A stretch of DNA of 64,000 bases from Christiangramia aestuarii (GCF_009735585.1 NZ_VJVW01000002.1:62001-126000); one strand, 5' to 3'. Shown: positions 49,934-60,426, numbered from the stretch's first letter. Program-made: numbers and translations. The notes: generated from the sequence alone by a model not told the origin.

Positions 49934-51344
49934 TCTCCTGATCTTTAAAGAATTTAGATTCTCCCAGGTATTTTTTTACGATCCTGTTATATTCCGGAGT
50001 GAATTGAAGATCCAGGGCGCCTTCGATATTATAAAGGGATTCCATATCTGAATAACCTGTCTTCAGCAGATCCTCGAGGTATAATAAGGCGGTATCCTGG
50101 TCACCATCTGCCGCTGCCAGGGAAATGATATTCAGGTAAGCTTCCGGGGCATTTTTATTGATCGCTGTTCTTAACACACTAATAAAGATCTTAACATCTA
50201 TAGGAACCTTAACCTCCATTATCGTATTGTATTCCCTTTTGGTTAGAAAGTCCAGGTAACCCACAAGGCGATGAGCCATATTAGATTTTGCTATATCGCT
50301 ACCCTCCTTCAGCTTCTCCAATTCATCTATCTGGTAGGCCCACCAGCCAATATTCTCAAAATTCACGCTCCTGATATCTGATTCCAGGAGATATTCATAT
50401 TCCCTTTGCTGCTCCTTCTCAAAAGAAATAGCCTGCCTGAAATCACTGCGCTGGGACCTGAATCCACGGATGGTTTTGATCTCTTTCATTTTATTTTCTA
50501 TGGTATCTTCAAAACCAAAGCCTTCATATTTTTCTTCCATGCGCTCCAGTTTTTCATAGGCCGCGTAATAATTTCGAGTTCTTCGCAGAGATTCTGCATA
50601 TTCCATTTCCTTTTCAAAAAGCTGCTGAACAAAGCTGGCATCGTTCGGTCTTAACCCATCTCTTATCGCCTGAAGCGTAAAACCGGTCATCGCATTGGAG
50701 ACCACAATGGCTTCAGGCCACTCATCTTCCTTTCCGTCAAAATAATGCACCTCTGTAGGAAAATTGAGGTCATCGTAGAATTTCAGGTATTTTTCGATCT
50801 CATATACCATATAATCCTTTTTCCCTGCTGCGCCAATGAACATATAAGGACTGGTTTTGTCTATATAAGCAGGGTTAACAAATGAGTTTCCAATAGCCAT
50901 TACTCCGGCCATGTTCTTATAAATATGTGCCAGCGCCGAGCTCACCTGTGCACCTTCACCCATCCCGGCAGAATATACCAGCTCTGGATCTACCGGCAGG
51001 GATTGCAAAATGCCATTAACCATGGAGGTGGCAGACTTAATGATAGAATCTATTGGCTGAGATTTGAGGTCTAGGTTAGCTGAAGCAACGATATATTGCT
51101 GCTCCTCGGCCGCCATTCGAAAAAGATTGGCTGTATTGGTACCCCTTCCCTGAGGGTCGAAAACGAAAATAGTAGCCCATTGTTTTTCAGGTGAATAGTC
51201 TCTGGGCAAATAAAGGGAATAAGTTTTATCACTATCTCCAGGAATGGGCAGGGAATCTGTTGTTTCTCCCCTTTTGATACGGTATTCCTGGGCAGTAATA
51301 TTAATGAATGAAAGTACGAATATGGCTAGTAGTAGATTTTTCAT
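49926..51344 (-). CDS. Exported alpha/beta-hydrolase-like protein with helical repeats, probably non-catalytic
   Basis: 472 residues: a signal peptide (NLLLAIFVLSFINITAQ), an alpha/beta-hydrolase region (about 38-230: YSLYLPRDYSPEKQWATIFVFDPQGRG ... VYSAGMGEGAQVSSALAHI) and a C-terminal part of tandem helices resembling TPR (about 255-460). Where esterases have GxSxG, this protein has GMGEG, so the serine nucleophile is missing. It may bind rather than cut its ligand in the periplasm. Monocistronic. Confidence 0.75.
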   Translation of the reverse strand: MKNLLLAIFVLSFINITAQEYRIKRGETTDSLPIPGDSDKTYSLYLPRDYSPEKQWATIFVFDPQGRGTNTANLFRMAAEEQQYIVASANLDLKSQPIDSIIKSATSMVNGILQSLPVDPELVYSAGMGEGAQVSSALAHIYKNMAGVMAIGNSFVNPAYIDKTSPYMFIGAAGKKDYMVYEIEKYLKFYDDLNFPTEVHYFDGKEDEWPEAIVVSNAMTGFTLQAIRDGLRPNDASFVQQLFEKEMEYAESLRRTRNYYAAYEKLERMEEKYEGFGFEDTIENKMKEIKTIRGFRSQRSDFRQAISFEKEQQREYEYLLESDIRSVNFENIGWWAYQIDELEKLKEGSDIAKSNMAHRLVGYLDFLTKREYNTIMEVKVPIDVKIFISVLRTAINKNAPEAYLNIISLAAADGDQDTALLYLEDLLKTGYSDMESLYNIEGALDLQFTPEYNRIVKKYLGESKFFKDQEIK

Positions 51345-51393
51345 AAGCTGCGATTAGGTCTAAATATAATGAAATACCACATTTTTTATTCCA

Positions 51394-51425
51394 CAAAAAA
51401 ACCCGCCAATTAAAATTGACGGGTT
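51394..51425 (-). terminator. Rho-independent terminator of the small membrane protein gene at 51447
   Basis: On the minus strand AACCCGTCAATT-TTA-ATTGGCGGGTT followed by TTTTT; one mismatch in the stem. Confidence 0.75.
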
Positions 51426-51446
51426 AATCCTTTAAAAATTTATATT

Positions 51447-51647
51447 TTAATCTCTGTCTACGGGCTGATATTTAACCTTTGGTTTGTCGGGAAAAAATAG
51501 TTTGGCCATCAAAGAAACCACTACCAGATCTGCAAAAATCAGGAACATCACTCTAATAACTTCAATTCCCGAAAATGACAATCCGGTAAAACCAATCAAT
51601 CCTGTGATCAATGTCAGCGTAAAAAATAATAGCGTCTTCTTCTTCAT
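51447..51647 (-). CDS. Small membrane protein, DUF1328-like
   Basis: 66 residues with two hydrophobic segments (about 6-27 and 31-50). LLFFTLTLITGLIGFTGLSFSGIEVIRVMFLIFADLVVVSLMAKLFF resembles the DUF1328/YtjA pattern (a GxxGF turn between two helices followed by SL). The tail is basic/polar (PDKPKVKYQPVDRD). Function unknown. It is a single gene with a terminator. Confidence 0.7.
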   Translation of the reverse strand: MKKKTLLFFTLTLITGLIGFTGLSFSGIEVIRVMFLIFADLVVVSLMAKLFFPDKPKVKYQPVDRD

Positions 51648-51857
51648 AACTTGTTTTTTACTTACTTTCTTAAAGCAAATTTAAGTACAGATAAGACGAT
51701 ATATTCCTAATAAAATTACAATTAAACCCAATTTAACTAAAAGAAAACGAGTTGATAACCAGCTGTTAATAATAGGCCTGAAACCTACATTTTTTAACAT
51801 TTGTGCTAGTATCCAGGTTTAATAATCTTTAAGAATTTTCAACTTTGAGCACAAATA

Positions 51858-52295
51858 TCAGAGCCCTGGCCTTATTGGAGCATCTTCTATTACATTAGAC
51901 AAAATGATATGGGTACGGGTCTCCCCGTAGGTAATAAGTCTATCGATAAGTTTTTCAAGATGTACCTGGTCACGAAGGACCACCTCCATGATGATATTCT
52001 CGTTCCCGGTGATACGATAGCAGTTTACAACTTCTTTAAATTCCTTTACTGTTTCCAGGAAAGCCTTAAGTCTTCCGGTAAAAGCTCTCAGGGTGATGAT
52101 TGCCTTTAACTGGTAACCAGCTTTCTGATGGGAAAGGTTTACCTTATATGAATTTATGATCCCGGCGTCTTCCATCTTTCTAACCCGTTCTGCTACGGCG
52201 GGAGAGGTAAGGCCAATTTTTCGCCCTATCTCAGAAAAGGAAACCCTGGCATTTTTCTGCAATTCTTCGAGTATGGCCCAGTTCAGTTTATCCAT
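51858..52295 (-). CDS. Lrp/AsnC family transcriptional regulator
   Basis: 145 residues: N-terminal HTH (LDKLNWAILEELQKNARVSFSEIGRKIGLTSPAVAERVRKMEDAGII, about 2-50) and a C-terminal RAM/AsnC ligand-binding domain (about 62-140, with GNENIIMEVVLRD). It controls amino-acid metabolism genes in response to amino acids; the targets are not evident. Divergent from the 132-residue hypothetical gene. Confidence 0.93.
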   Translation of the reverse strand: MDKLNWAILEELQKNARVSFSEIGRKIGLTSPAVAERVRKMEDAGIINSYKVNLSHQKAGYQLKAIITLRAFTGRLKAFLETVKEFKEVVNCYRITGNENIIMEVVLRDQVHLEKLIDRLITYGETRTHIILSNVIEDAPIRPGL

Positions 52296-52412
52296 ATAAA
52301 TTTAAAGTTAAGCGACTTTATATATTTAATTTTTAAAGATAAATAATATTTAGACAAATAATTTAAAAGCCTTGAGAATGATTTCCTGATTAAATTAGTA
52401 TAAAAATTTGCA

Positions 52413-52811
52413 GTGAATCACTCAGTAGGAAATCAGGGACGTAGGTATTCGGCTTTATATTTTAAGGCCCAGGAGATCATGAAGATCTCCAGGAGGATAT
52501 CCGATTATCTTACCCCAGACCTGGCTTCACTGAACGAGAATGGAAGTGAAAGTCGCTACGTATATTTTACGGGCGATATCATCAGGCAATCCCAGTCTCT
52601 TATCTGGAATATATCGAAGGCTGAGAATGAATTTTTCCAGGATAGCCGTTCAAGATATATCAGTTCGGTTAGCAAACTGACCGATAGGTTATTCCGCAAT
52701 TGCGAGAACCTGGAATATGCTAACAGTGATGGAAAGGAATTTCTACCCATCCTTCGCAAGGAATTATTGAAATTCAGAAAACTCCAGCGAACCTGGAGAT
52801 TGACTTTATAA
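52413..52811 (+). CDS. Hypothetical helical protein
   Basis: 132 residues if GTG 52413 is used, 110 from ATG 52479. It is charged and mostly helical (KISRRISDYLTPDLASLN... IIRQSQSLIWNISKAENEFF... LPILRKELLKFRKLQRTW), with no membrane segment or signal peptide. The regular helices suggest a small bundle. It is not a family I can name. The ATG is preferred if the weak TATAAAAATTTG element at 52399-52410 is its promoter. Confidence 0.55.
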   Translation: MNHSVGNQGRRYSALYFKAQEIMKISRRISDYLTPDLASLNENGSESRYVYFTGDIIRQSQSLIWNISKAENEFFQDSRSRYISSVSKLTDRLFRNCENLEYANSDGKEFLPILRKELLKFRKLQRTWRLTL

Positions 52812-52846
52812 AGAGAATCCAGAAAAGAATTTGGGGATTTTTCCTT

Positions 52847-54679
52847 TTACTGATCATTGAGTTTAATCCTGCTTAGATCAATATCCAAAGGCTCGGGAAA
52901 TTCTATTTTCGTCAGTAATTCCTTAAATCGCTTATCCTCTCTTAAATTATCCATATAAGGATCCTTTTTAATTTGAAAAATATTGCGAATTTTGTTCGAG
53001 ATGGCTTTTTCCAGCCATTTATAGGCTTCCTTTTTTTTATTTTGATATGCATATGCCTGTGCAACCCCATAAGGATTACTTTCCCCATAAGTTTGAATAA
53101 ATTGTTCTATAAGTTTCTCCTTATCCGGATCGTTAAAAATAACTGCTAGTATCATAGGTGTATACTTCAGGGAATAATCAAAGGTTTCTTTTTTTAAAGC
53201 CTTATAGGCCTCTTCCTTTTTCCCTGCCATAGCAAAAAATTCGGCGTGAAAACCAGCTATGCCTAATGTGTAGGGATAATAAACCAGATAAATATCAAAT
53301 GCATTTAAACATTCCTCATATTCTCTTTCATAAAACAAAGCAAGTGCTAAATGGAGATAAGAGAGTCCTTCTAGTGGATCGAGCTCTACAGACTTCCTGG
53401 CGAGTTTAGTAACCTGAGAAGATTCCAGACCTTGATAGCGACTTAATAATTGTAAAACCGCATCATCATTTGGCTGTAACTTAAAGGCTTTTTCAAAATA
53501 TTTTTTAGCGGTTACATAGTCTCCTTTTTGTTGATATTTTTCCGCCAGGGAGGCATAAGCATGGGCATAATCAGGATCTATCTTAATAGCTCTTTCGATT
53601 TCAGATATTACCCTTTCTAATAATTCTTCTTCTTCCTCCTCCGTAAATTCACGGATATATCCTTCAGAAAGTCTTATACCCGCTTTATATAACCAAATAG
53701 GCGCATAATTTGAATCAATTTGCACAGCCTCATTGATTAACCTGCTCGCCCTTTCAAAGGATTCTTTCGTAAATCTTAGATATATCTCCTTCGCTTGAAG
53801 GAATTTGTTATAGGCCTCGATATCAACAGAAGGGATATTTAGACCTAGTAAATTCACTTCCAGGTTGCGGGTCACTTTCTCGGCGATCTCATCCTGAATA
53901 GCAAAAATATCCTGCATTTTACGGTCGTATGTTTCAGACCAAAGGTGTGCACCATTATTCACCTGTATAAGCTGTACGGTTATGCGTACCATACTATCGG
54001 CTTTTCTAACGCTGCCTTCGAGTATATAATTGGTATTTAACTTTTCACCAATAGTTTGAATATCTACAGCTTTATTTTTGAATGAAAATGAGGAAGTGCG
54101 GCTAATAACAGTAAGCTCGGGATTTTTCGCCAGGTAATTCAGGATCTCCTCGCTAATTCCGTCTGAGAAATATTCCTGTTCTTCATCTGAAGTCATATTT
54201 TCAAAAGCCAGAACGGCGATAGATTTTTCCAACTCCTCTTCAGGATTTTCTTTTAAAACAACTTCCTGAGATTTAGAATTTTCCTGGCTTGAATTTTTAT
54301 CTGAATAAGTCCCGTAAACGTTTATTGCAAGTAAAATGATCGCTATAGCTAAAGCTCCAAGAATGAGCTTATTGAATTTACTGCTGGTTTCAGCAATTAT
54401 GGACTGTTCCTTTTTTACATTTTCAGTCTTTTTTAAACCGTCCGGGGTTACTTCATAAACCCAGGCAAAAACAAGCCAGATAGGGAAACCAATAATTAGA
54501 ATGAAAAGGACGGCCTTCGAAATATTGTTGGGAATTCCGAACATGGGGAAAACTATTGAAATAACCTGAAGAATGATCCAGCATACTACAATATATGCCA
54601 GGGCCGCTTTGAATACATTGCGACGCTTAAGTTCCTTATAATAATTGTTCAGGCTCAATAGAAAGTTATTTAAAACCAA
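52847..54679 (-). CDS. Membrane protein with TolB/FlgO-like domain and TPR repeats
   Basis: 610 residues: two close N-terminal membrane helices (about 21-45 and 48-72), a third at about 106-124, a TolB-N/FlgO-like domain (KSIAVLAFENMTSDEEQEYFSDGISEEILNYLAKNPELTVISRTSSFSFK... , about 150-275) and at least five TPR-like helical pairs (about 300-560). The same parts occur in adenylate-cyclase-linked and LuxR-linked TPR proteins, but here no output domain is seen. The start is TTG at 54677-54679 or the TTG 7 codons later; no ATG is near. Role unknown, probably a scaffold. Confidence 0.8.
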   Translation of the reverse strand: MVLNNFLLSLNNYYKELKRRNVFKAALAYIVVCWIILQVISIVFPMFGIPNNISKAVLFILIIGFPIWLVFAWVYEVTPDGLKKTENVKKEQSIIAETSSKFNKLILGALAIAIILLAINVYGTYSDKNSSQENSKSQEVVLKENPEEELEKSIAVLAFENMTSDEEQEYFSDGISEEILNYLAKNPELTVISRTSSFSFKNKAVDIQTIGEKLNTNYILEGSVRKADSMVRITVQLIQVNNGAHLWSETYDRKMQDIFAIQDEIAEKVTRNLEVNLLGLNIPSVDIEAYNKFLQAKEIYLRFTKESFERASRLINEAVQIDSNYAPIWLYKAGIRLSEGYIREFTEEEEEELLERVISEIERAIKIDPDYAHAYASLAEKYQQKGDYVTAKKYFEKAFKLQPNDDAVLQLLSRYQGLESSQVTKLARKSVELDPLEGLSYLHLALALFYEREYEECLNAFDIYLVYYPYTLGIAGFHAEFFAMAGKKEEAYKALKKETFDYSLKYTPMILAVIFNDPDKEKLIEQFIQTYGESNPYGVAQAYAYQNKKKEAYKWLEKAISNKIRNIFQIKKDPYMDNLREDKRFKELLTKIEFPEPLDIDLSRIKLNDQ

Positions 54680-54791
54680 TAACAGTAGACAGATGGCAGG
54701 GACTAACTATTGCATATACAATCTACATAATTAAATTGAACTAATAAATATGTAAAAACCTTTAAATCAAACAAGTATATAGTTGTTGTAA

Positions 54792-54826
54792 AATAAAAAA
54801 TCCCAGAAAAAATCCGGGATTATTTT
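54792..54826 (-). terminator. Terminator of the mutase gene
   Basis: On the minus strand AATCCCGG ... CTGGGATT forms a stem, with a run of T following, about 100 bp after the stop. Confidence 0.6.
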
Positions 54827-54922
54827 TAAGATTATTATATGATCCTGATATCGCTACGCTTATCGGGATAAGCAGCCTGCACCGCTTTTCATTCATTTCA
54901 TTCTGTAAAGCGGGCGATCTGC

Positions 54923-57900
54923 TTACATATTTCTTCTGTACTGTCCTCCTACTTCGAACAGAGCATGGGTGATCTGCCCGAGAGAACAAACCTTGGTAGC
55001 TTCCATTAGCTCACTGAAAAGGTTCTCATTATTGATTGCAGCCTTCTGAATTCTTTGCAATGCGGCATCAGCCTTGGATTCCTTGGCCTTATGTAGTGTT
55101 TCAAGGGTTTTGATCTGGTGTTCCTTTTCTTCCTTGGTCGCACGGATCACCTCACCAGGAGTTACCGTTGGTGAACCTTCTGAACTTAGAAAAGTATTCA
55201 CACCTACGATCGGGTAATCTCCATTATGTTTGAGGGTTTCATAATACAGACTTTCTTCCTGGATCTTGCCTCGCTGGTACATGGTTTCCATAGCACCAAG
55301 CACTCCACCTCTTTCGGTAATTCGGTCGAATTCGGTAAGTACGGCTTCTTCCACAAGATCGGTAAGCTCTTCGATAATAAAAGACCCCTGGATAGGATTC
55401 TCGTTCTTGGTAAGACCTAGCTCCTTGTTGATGATCAGCTGAATGGCCATCGCCCTTCTTACTGAGGCTTCAGTAGGCGTGGTGATCGCCTCATCATAAG
55501 CATTCGTATGCAGCGAGTTACAGTTATCATAGATCGCATACAATGCCTGCAAAGTAGTTCTAATATCATTAAAATCGATCTCCTGTGCATGTAAAGAACG
55601 TCCGGAAGTCTGGATGTGATACTTCAGCATTTGTGCACGGGCATTCGCTCCATACTTATGCTTTAAGGCTTTGGACCATATTCTCCTGGCCACACGACCA
55701 ATTACTGCATATTCCGGGTCTACTCCGTTTGAGAAGAAGAAGGATAGGTTTGGACCAAATTTATTGATGTCCATTCCACGGCTCAGGTAATATTCCACAT
55801 ATGTGAATCCATTGGCCAGGGTAAAAGCCAACTGGGTTATAGGGTTCGCACCCGCTTCAGCGATATGGTATCCTGAAATAGAAACCGAGTAAAAGTTTCT
55901 TACTTTCTCCTTGATAAAGTATTCCTGAACGTCACCCATCAGCCTCAGGGCAAATTCAGTAGAAAAGATACAGGTGTTCTGAGCCTGGTCTTCTTTCAGA
56001 ATATCGGCCTGAACAGTTCCACGCACCACGCTAATGGTATCTTCTTTTATTTTTTCATATACATCCTTCGGAAGTACCTGGTCACCGGTTACTCCCAGAA
56101 GCATTAATCCAAGCCCGTCATTTCCTTCGGGAAGCTCCCCGCGATATTGCGGACGGTCGATACCCTGGTCGTCATAAAGCTCTTTCAGTTTGGCTTCAAC
56201 CTTATCCTCCAGTCCGTTTTCCTTGATGTATTTTTCACAGTTCTGGTCTATGGCCGCGTTCATAAAGAAACCTAACAACATAGGCGCCGGACCATTGATG
56301 GTCATACTTACCGAAGTCATCGCATCGGCCAGGTCAAAACCTGAATATAATTTTTTCGCGTCATCCAGGCAGCAGATAGAAACACCAGAGTTCCCGATCT
56401 TTCCGTAGATATCTGGCCGGTGATCCGGATCATTACCGTAAAGGGTAACCGAATCGAAAGCTGTGGATAGTCTTTTTGCGGGTAATCCCTGGCTCACGTA
56501 ATGGAACCTACGGTTCGTTCTTTCAGGACCTCCTTCCCCGGCAAACATCCTGGTTGGATCTTCCCCGGTTCTTTTGAATGGATACAATCCCGCGGTATAA
56601 GGGAATTCCCCCGGTACATTCTCTTGCAGCAACCAGCCCAGAATATCACCCCAGGCCTTATATTTCGGCAGGGCCACCTTTGGGATCTGGGTGTGAGAAA
56701 GAGATTCGGTATGAGTTTCGATCTTGATCTCCTTATCACGAACCTTGAATTTATAAACCGGTTCCTTGTATTTCGTAACCTTTTCGTTCCAGGCCAGGAT
56801 CATTTCCCAGTTGTAAGGATCCAGGTCCATTTTTACCTTATCGAATTCCGCGAAAAGAAGTTTCAAAAAGTCCTTCTGATCTTCCCCGGCATATTCATAG
56901 ATCTCTTCCTGGTCGATTCCGTTCTTATCCAGGTATTTTACCTGGTCTTTTCCAAATTCAGACTTTATCCCGGCCACAGTTTCAATGGTCTTATAGATAC
57001 CATATAACTTCTGAGCTACCTCAACCTGTTTCTGAGCTTTTTCGTCATAGCTGCGGTTGTTTTCAGCAATTTCAGAAAGGTAACGGGTACGCTTCGGAGG
57101 GATCACGAAGATCTTCTCGCTCATTTCCTTAGAGATCTCAAAAGTCGAAGAAAGTCCGGAGTCGGTCTTTTCTTCCACCTTATCCATAATGCTCTTATAT
57201 AGCGTGTTCATTCCCGGATCGTTGAACTGGGAAGCTATGGTCCCAAAAACAGGTAGCTTTTCAGCATCCTCATGCCACAACTGGTGGTTACGCTGGTATT
57301 GCTTCTTTACATCCCTTAAAGCATCCTGGGCTCCTCGTTTATCGAACTTATTGATCGCTACCAGGTCGGCAAAATCAAGCATGTCGATCTTCTCCAACTG
57401 GGTGGCTGCACCAAATTCAGGCGTCATTACATAAAGGGAAACATCTGAATGATCCAGGATCTCCGTATCACTTTGCCCGATTCCGGAAGTCTCCAAAATT
57501 ATAAGGTCATACTTAGCTGCCTTCAATACATCAACAGCTTCGGCTACATATTTTGAAAGAGCCAAATTCGCCTGTCTTGTCGCCAAAGAGCGCATATAAA
57601 CCCGCTCATGGTTAATGGAATTCATACGTATCCTGTCACCAAGCAATGCTCCACCAGTCTTCTTCTTGGAAGGATCTACGGAAATAATTCCAATATGTTT
57701 TTCAGGAAAATCCATCAGAAACCTTCTTACCAGCTCATCCACAAGGCTGGATTTCCCTGAACCACCCGTACCGGTTATACCTAATACAGGAGTATTTTCA
57801 AATTTATAATTATCATGTTTAAAAGCTTTCAGGAAATCCTCTCGCCTGTTTTCAGCCAGTGAGATAAGGCGGGAAATTGTGGTCACCTCTTTCTTCTGAA

Positions 57901-58378
57901 GATTCTCCTTAACCTTTTCTGTATCCTTTAAAGATGGCACTTCATTATCTACCCTTTTGATCATATCGTTGATCATGCCCTGAAGGCCCATCTCACGGCC
58001 ATCATCCGGAGAATAGATGCGATCTATCCCGTAATCCATCAATTCCTTGATCTCTTCGGGAAGGATCACTCCTCCTCCGCCGCCAAAGATCTTGATATGC
58101 CCTGCGCCTTTCTCATTAAGCAGGTCGAACATATATTTAAAATATTCTATATGACCTCCCTGGTAAGAAGTCATAGCGATCGCGTGGGCATCTTCCTGGA
58201 TCGCACAGTTCACCACCTCTTCCACACTACGGTCGTGACCAAGGTGAATTACCTCAACCCCGGTTGCCTGGATGATACGACGCATGATATTGATCGCAGC
58301 ATCGTGACCATCGAAAAGAGAGGCAGCAGTAACAATTCTTATTTTATTTTTAGGTTTATACGGACTTTGTTGTTCCAT
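54923..58378 (-). CDS. icmF: Fused B12-dependent acyl-CoA mutase, IcmF type (isobutyryl-CoA mutase fused)
   Basis: 1151 residues in three parts: a B12-binding domain first (about 13-145, [11 protein letters not shown] with Co-ligand His25, SYQGGH, GGGGG), a MeaB-like G domain (about 165-430, P-loop GTGGSGKS 203-210), and the mutase TIM-barrel (about 560-1100). [24 protein letters not shown], with Phe in YPF, resembles IcmF rather than methylmalonyl-CoA mutase. IcmF interconverts isobutyryl- and butyryl-CoA, and some members act on pivalyl-CoA. The adenosyltransferase (14423) supplies its cofactor. Monocistronic. Substrate range is inferred. Confidence 0.93.
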   Translation of the reverse strand: MEQQSPYKPKNKIRIVTAASLFDGHDAAINIMRRIIQATGVEVIHLGHDRSVEEVVNCAIQEDAHAIAMTSYQGGHIEYFKYMFDLLNEKGAGHIKIFGGGGGVILPEEIKELMDYGIDRIYSPDDGREMGLQGMINDMIKRVDNEVPSLKDTEKVKENLQKKEVTTISRLISLAENRREDFLKAFKHDNYKFENTPVLGITGTGGSGKSSLVDELVRRFLMDFPEKHIGIISVDPSKKKTGGALLGDRIRMNSINHERVYMRSLATRQANLALSKYVAEAVDVLKAAKYDLIILETSGIGQSDTEILDHSDVSLYVMTPEFGAATQLEKIDMLDFADLVAINKFDKRGAQDALRDVKKQYQRNHQLWHEDAEKLPVFGTIASQFNDPGMNTLYKSIMDKVEEKTDSGLSSTFEISKEMSEKIFVIPPKRTRYLSEIAENNRSYDEKAQKQVEVAQKLYGIYKTIETVAGIKSEFGKDQVKYLDKNGIDQEEIYEYAGEDQKDFLKLLFAEFDKVKMDLDPYNWEMILAWNEKVTKYKEPVYKFKVRDKEIKIETHTESLSHTQIPKVALPKYKAWGDILGWLLQENVPGEFPYTAGLYPFKRTGEDPTRMFAGEGGPERTNRRFHYVSQGLPAKRLSTAFDSVTLYGNDPDHRPDIYGKIGNSGVSICCLDDAKKLYSGFDLADAMTSVSMTINGPAPMLLGFFMNAAIDQNCEKYIKENGLEDKVEAKLKELYDDQGIDRPQYRGELPEGNDGLGLMLLGVTGDQVLPKDVYEKIKEDTISVVRGTVQADILKEDQAQNTCIFSTEFALRLMGDVQEYFIKEKVRNFYSVSISGYHIAEAGANPITQLAFTLANGFTYVEYYLSRGMDINKFGPNLSFFFSNGVDPEYAVIGRVARRIWSKALKHKYGANARAQMLKYHIQTSGRSLHAQEIDFNDIRTTLQALYAIYDNCNSLHTNAYDEAITTPTEASVRRAMAIQLIINKELGLTKNENPIQGSFIIEELTDLVEEAVLTEFDRITERGGVLGAMETMYQRGKIQEESLYYETLKHNGDYPIVGVNTFLSSEGSPTVTPGEVIRATKEEKEHQIKTLETLHKAKESKADAALQRIQKAAINNENLFSELMEATKVCSLGQITHALFEVGGQYRRNM

Positions 58379-58580
58379 TTTTAATGATGTCTGAAAATTT
58401 GACCTGCAATTTACGAAAATCGCAATGAAAGCTGTTAATGGTTTTTCTTAAATAGCTCTTTTTTAAGTTTCAGGAAAAAAAATCTTTTTCAGCTATAAAT
58501 GTAATGATCAAATCCTACTGTTTTCTAAAGCTTTAGTATTAATATAACTTTTTAAAAGCTGGTTAAAAGCTGCTCATTTC

Positions 58581-58588
58581 TATATTTG
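58581..58588 (+). promoter_or_regulatory. -7 element of the DUF4197 gene
   Basis: TATATTTG fits TAnnTTTG, 15 bp before the ATG; only CTG is found at the -33 position. Confidence 0.5.
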
Positions 58589-58602
58589 AAAAAATTCGAG
58601 GT

Positions 58603-59328
58603 ATGAAAAAATTAATCGCTCTTTGCGCAATCTTCCTATTAAGCAGCTGTGCTGAATTACAACAAATTGCCACCCAGCTCCCTAATCCTTACACAATAAG
58701 TGACGCTGAAATAAGCTCAGGACTTAGACAGGCGCTTGAGTTTGGAATAGATAAAGAGGTGACCAAACTGGCCCAGGAAGATGGTTTTTTCAACAACGAA
58801 CTGGTTAGAATAGGCCTGCCACCGGAATTGCAAAAAGTAGATCAAACTCTAAGGGATGTAGGGCTGGATGCTCTCGCCGATGAGGGTCTTAAGGTTTTGA
58901 ACCGCGCCGCTGAAGATGCCGTTAGCGAAGCCATACCCGTATTCGCCAATGCGGTGAAAGGCATCACTTTTACCGATGCCCGAAATATCCTGTTAGGAGC
59001 AGACAATGCCGCAACCGTTTATCTGAATAACAAGACCGAGGAAGAACTTTACACGAAATTCAATCCCATCATAAGCAATTCACTGAACAAGGTTGGAGCT
59101 ACTAGGATATGGAAAAATATCATCGAAAAATATAACAGCATTCCGTTAACTTCAAAGGTAAATCCAGATCTTCCAGATTATGTGACCAACGAAGCTCTAG
59201 ATGGAGTTTACCTGATGATCGCCCAGGAAGAAAAGGATATCAGGAGCAGCGTATCGGCAAGAACCACAGATCTTTTACGAAAGGTATTTGCGCTACAGGA
59301 TAATGCAGAATTTTCTTACAATCTATAA
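58603..59328 (+). CDS. DUF4197 domain-containing lipoprotein
   Basis: 241 residues: a lipoprotein signal ending LLSSC (Cys16), then a helical DUF4197 domain (ISDAEISSGLRQALEFGIDKEVTKLAQEDGFFNNELVRIGLPPELQKVDQTLRDVGL ... AVKGITFTDARNILLGADNAATVYLNNKT). The family is periplasmic or membrane-anchored and uncharacterised. Monocistronic, divergent from icmF. Confidence 0.88.
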   Translation: MKKLIALCAIFLLSSCAELQQIATQLPNPYTISDAEISSGLRQALEFGIDKEVTKLAQEDGFFNNELVRIGLPPELQKVDQTLRDVGLDALADEGLKVLNRAAEDAVSEAIPVFANAVKGITFTDARNILLGADNAATVYLNNKTEEELYTKFNPIISNSLNKVGATRIWKNIIEKYNSIPLTSKVNPDLPDYVTNEALDGVYLMIAQEEKDIRSSVSARTTDLLRKVFALQDNAEFSYNL

Positions 59329-59467
59329 TATTTTAACACTTTCAATCTGATTACTGGAGTAATTTAGAACAAACTTAACTCATGATTATCAAACTATAAC
59401 GTGGAACCTGCTTAGCTTTGTTTCATGCTGAATTGATAAATGTTGAACGGAAAAATTGAAAATGATC

Positions 59468-59665
59468 ATGTTTAGAATTTTTGACAATAAAACGAAGGAA
59501 GAGCGCCTGTGCGAAAAATACTCTCAATTAATGGAGCGATCGTATAGGGTGGCTTTGGTCGATAAAAAGAAAAGCGACCAGCTTAACTATCGTGCGCAAA
59601 AGATCCTGGCAGAACTTCGCAGGATGAATTGTAATAAGGTCGAAACTAAGAGCGAAGCTTTTTAA
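59468..59665 (+). CDS. Lacal_2735-type small protein
   Basis: 65 residues from ATG 59468; TTG 59456 and ATG 59462 are also possible, but the family begins MF..F. The pattern MFRIFDNKTKEERLCEKYSQLMERSYRVALVDKKKSDQLNYRAQKILAELRRM fits the short, helical Lacal_2735 family of Flavobacteriia. Function unknown. Its 3' end overlaps the BtuF-like gene convergently by 20 bp. Confidence 0.75.
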   Translation: MFRIFDNKTKEERLCEKYSQLMERSYRVALVDKKKSDQLNYRAQKILAELRRMNCNKVETKSEAF

Positions 59666-60419
59666 AATAATCCATCGCTTCTATTAAGCGGCTGCCATAC
59701 CAGCTAAAGTATTCTCCATCTACTATTTCAACCTCTTCTGCAATTCCCGAGAATTCCTTTATATGTTCTTCTGCAAAAGGGAAAGGTTCAGAAGACAACA
59801 AACAAATATCCAGTTCTAATTCTTTCAATTCCTCAAAGCTCGTTTCAGGGTATCTACTTGATTTTATTACATTTTCAAAGCCAGCCAATTTCAGCATCGC
59901 GTTGATAAAAGTACCCTGTCCGGCGACCATTAATGGTTTATTCCAGATAAAATAAGCCACTTTTTTTACTATAGCCTGTTCAACTATTTTTTCCAGTTCT
60001 TCTGCCTTTTTCCTGATGGTCCCCACCATGGTAGCGGCCAGCTCTTTCCGGTCAAAAACCTTTCCATACTCCAGCATTAGCCGGTAAGCATCTTCCAGGC
60101 TACTAACATCTGAAACATGAACCGGAGCTATCTTTTCAAGCTCTTCTACCATCTCCCGGGTATTCTCTTCTTTATTGCATAAGATTATATCCGGCTGCAG
60201 TTCTCTCACCTTTCTTAAGTTTACCTTTTTGGTACCGCCAACACTGGTCTTGAGCTTTTTTAGGACAGGTGGATGAACGCAATAGTGAGTGATGCCCACG
60301 AGTGAGCTTTCCAGTCCAAGATCGACCAATAGTTCTGTCTGGCTTGGCACCAGTGAAATAATTCTTTCAGGAGTTTGCTTCAGTTCAATGGTTCGCCCTA
60401 TTTGATCCTGAATCAGCAT
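59646..60419 (-). CDS. BtuF/TroA-like helical-backbone metal or cofactor receptor
   Basis: 257 residues from ATG 60419; the frame is open further back, but DQIGRTIELKQTPERIISLVPSQTELLVDLGLESSLVGITHYCVHP, the family N-terminus, starts there. Two lobes joined by a long helix (about 120-150) match Fe/B12-binding proteins of the BtuF type. Unlike true periplasmic receptors it has no signal peptide, so it would be cytoplasmic. It lies 7 bp after pyrF. A cobalamin role would fit the B12 enzymes in this window but is not shown. Confidence 0.8.
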   Translation of the reverse strand: MLIQDQIGRTIELKQTPERIISLVPSQTELLVDLGLESSLVGITHYCVHPPVLKKLKTSVGGTKKVNLRKVRELQPDIILCNKEENTREMVEELEKIAPVHVSDVSSLEDAYRLMLEYGKVFDRKELAATMVGTIRKKAEELEKIVEQAIVKKVAYFIWNKPLMVAGQGTFINAMLKLAGFENVIKSSRYPETSFEELKELELDICLLSSEPFPFAEEHIKEFSGIAEEVEIVDGEYFSWYGSRLIEAMDYFKKLRS

Positions 60420-60426
60420 ATGGAGG

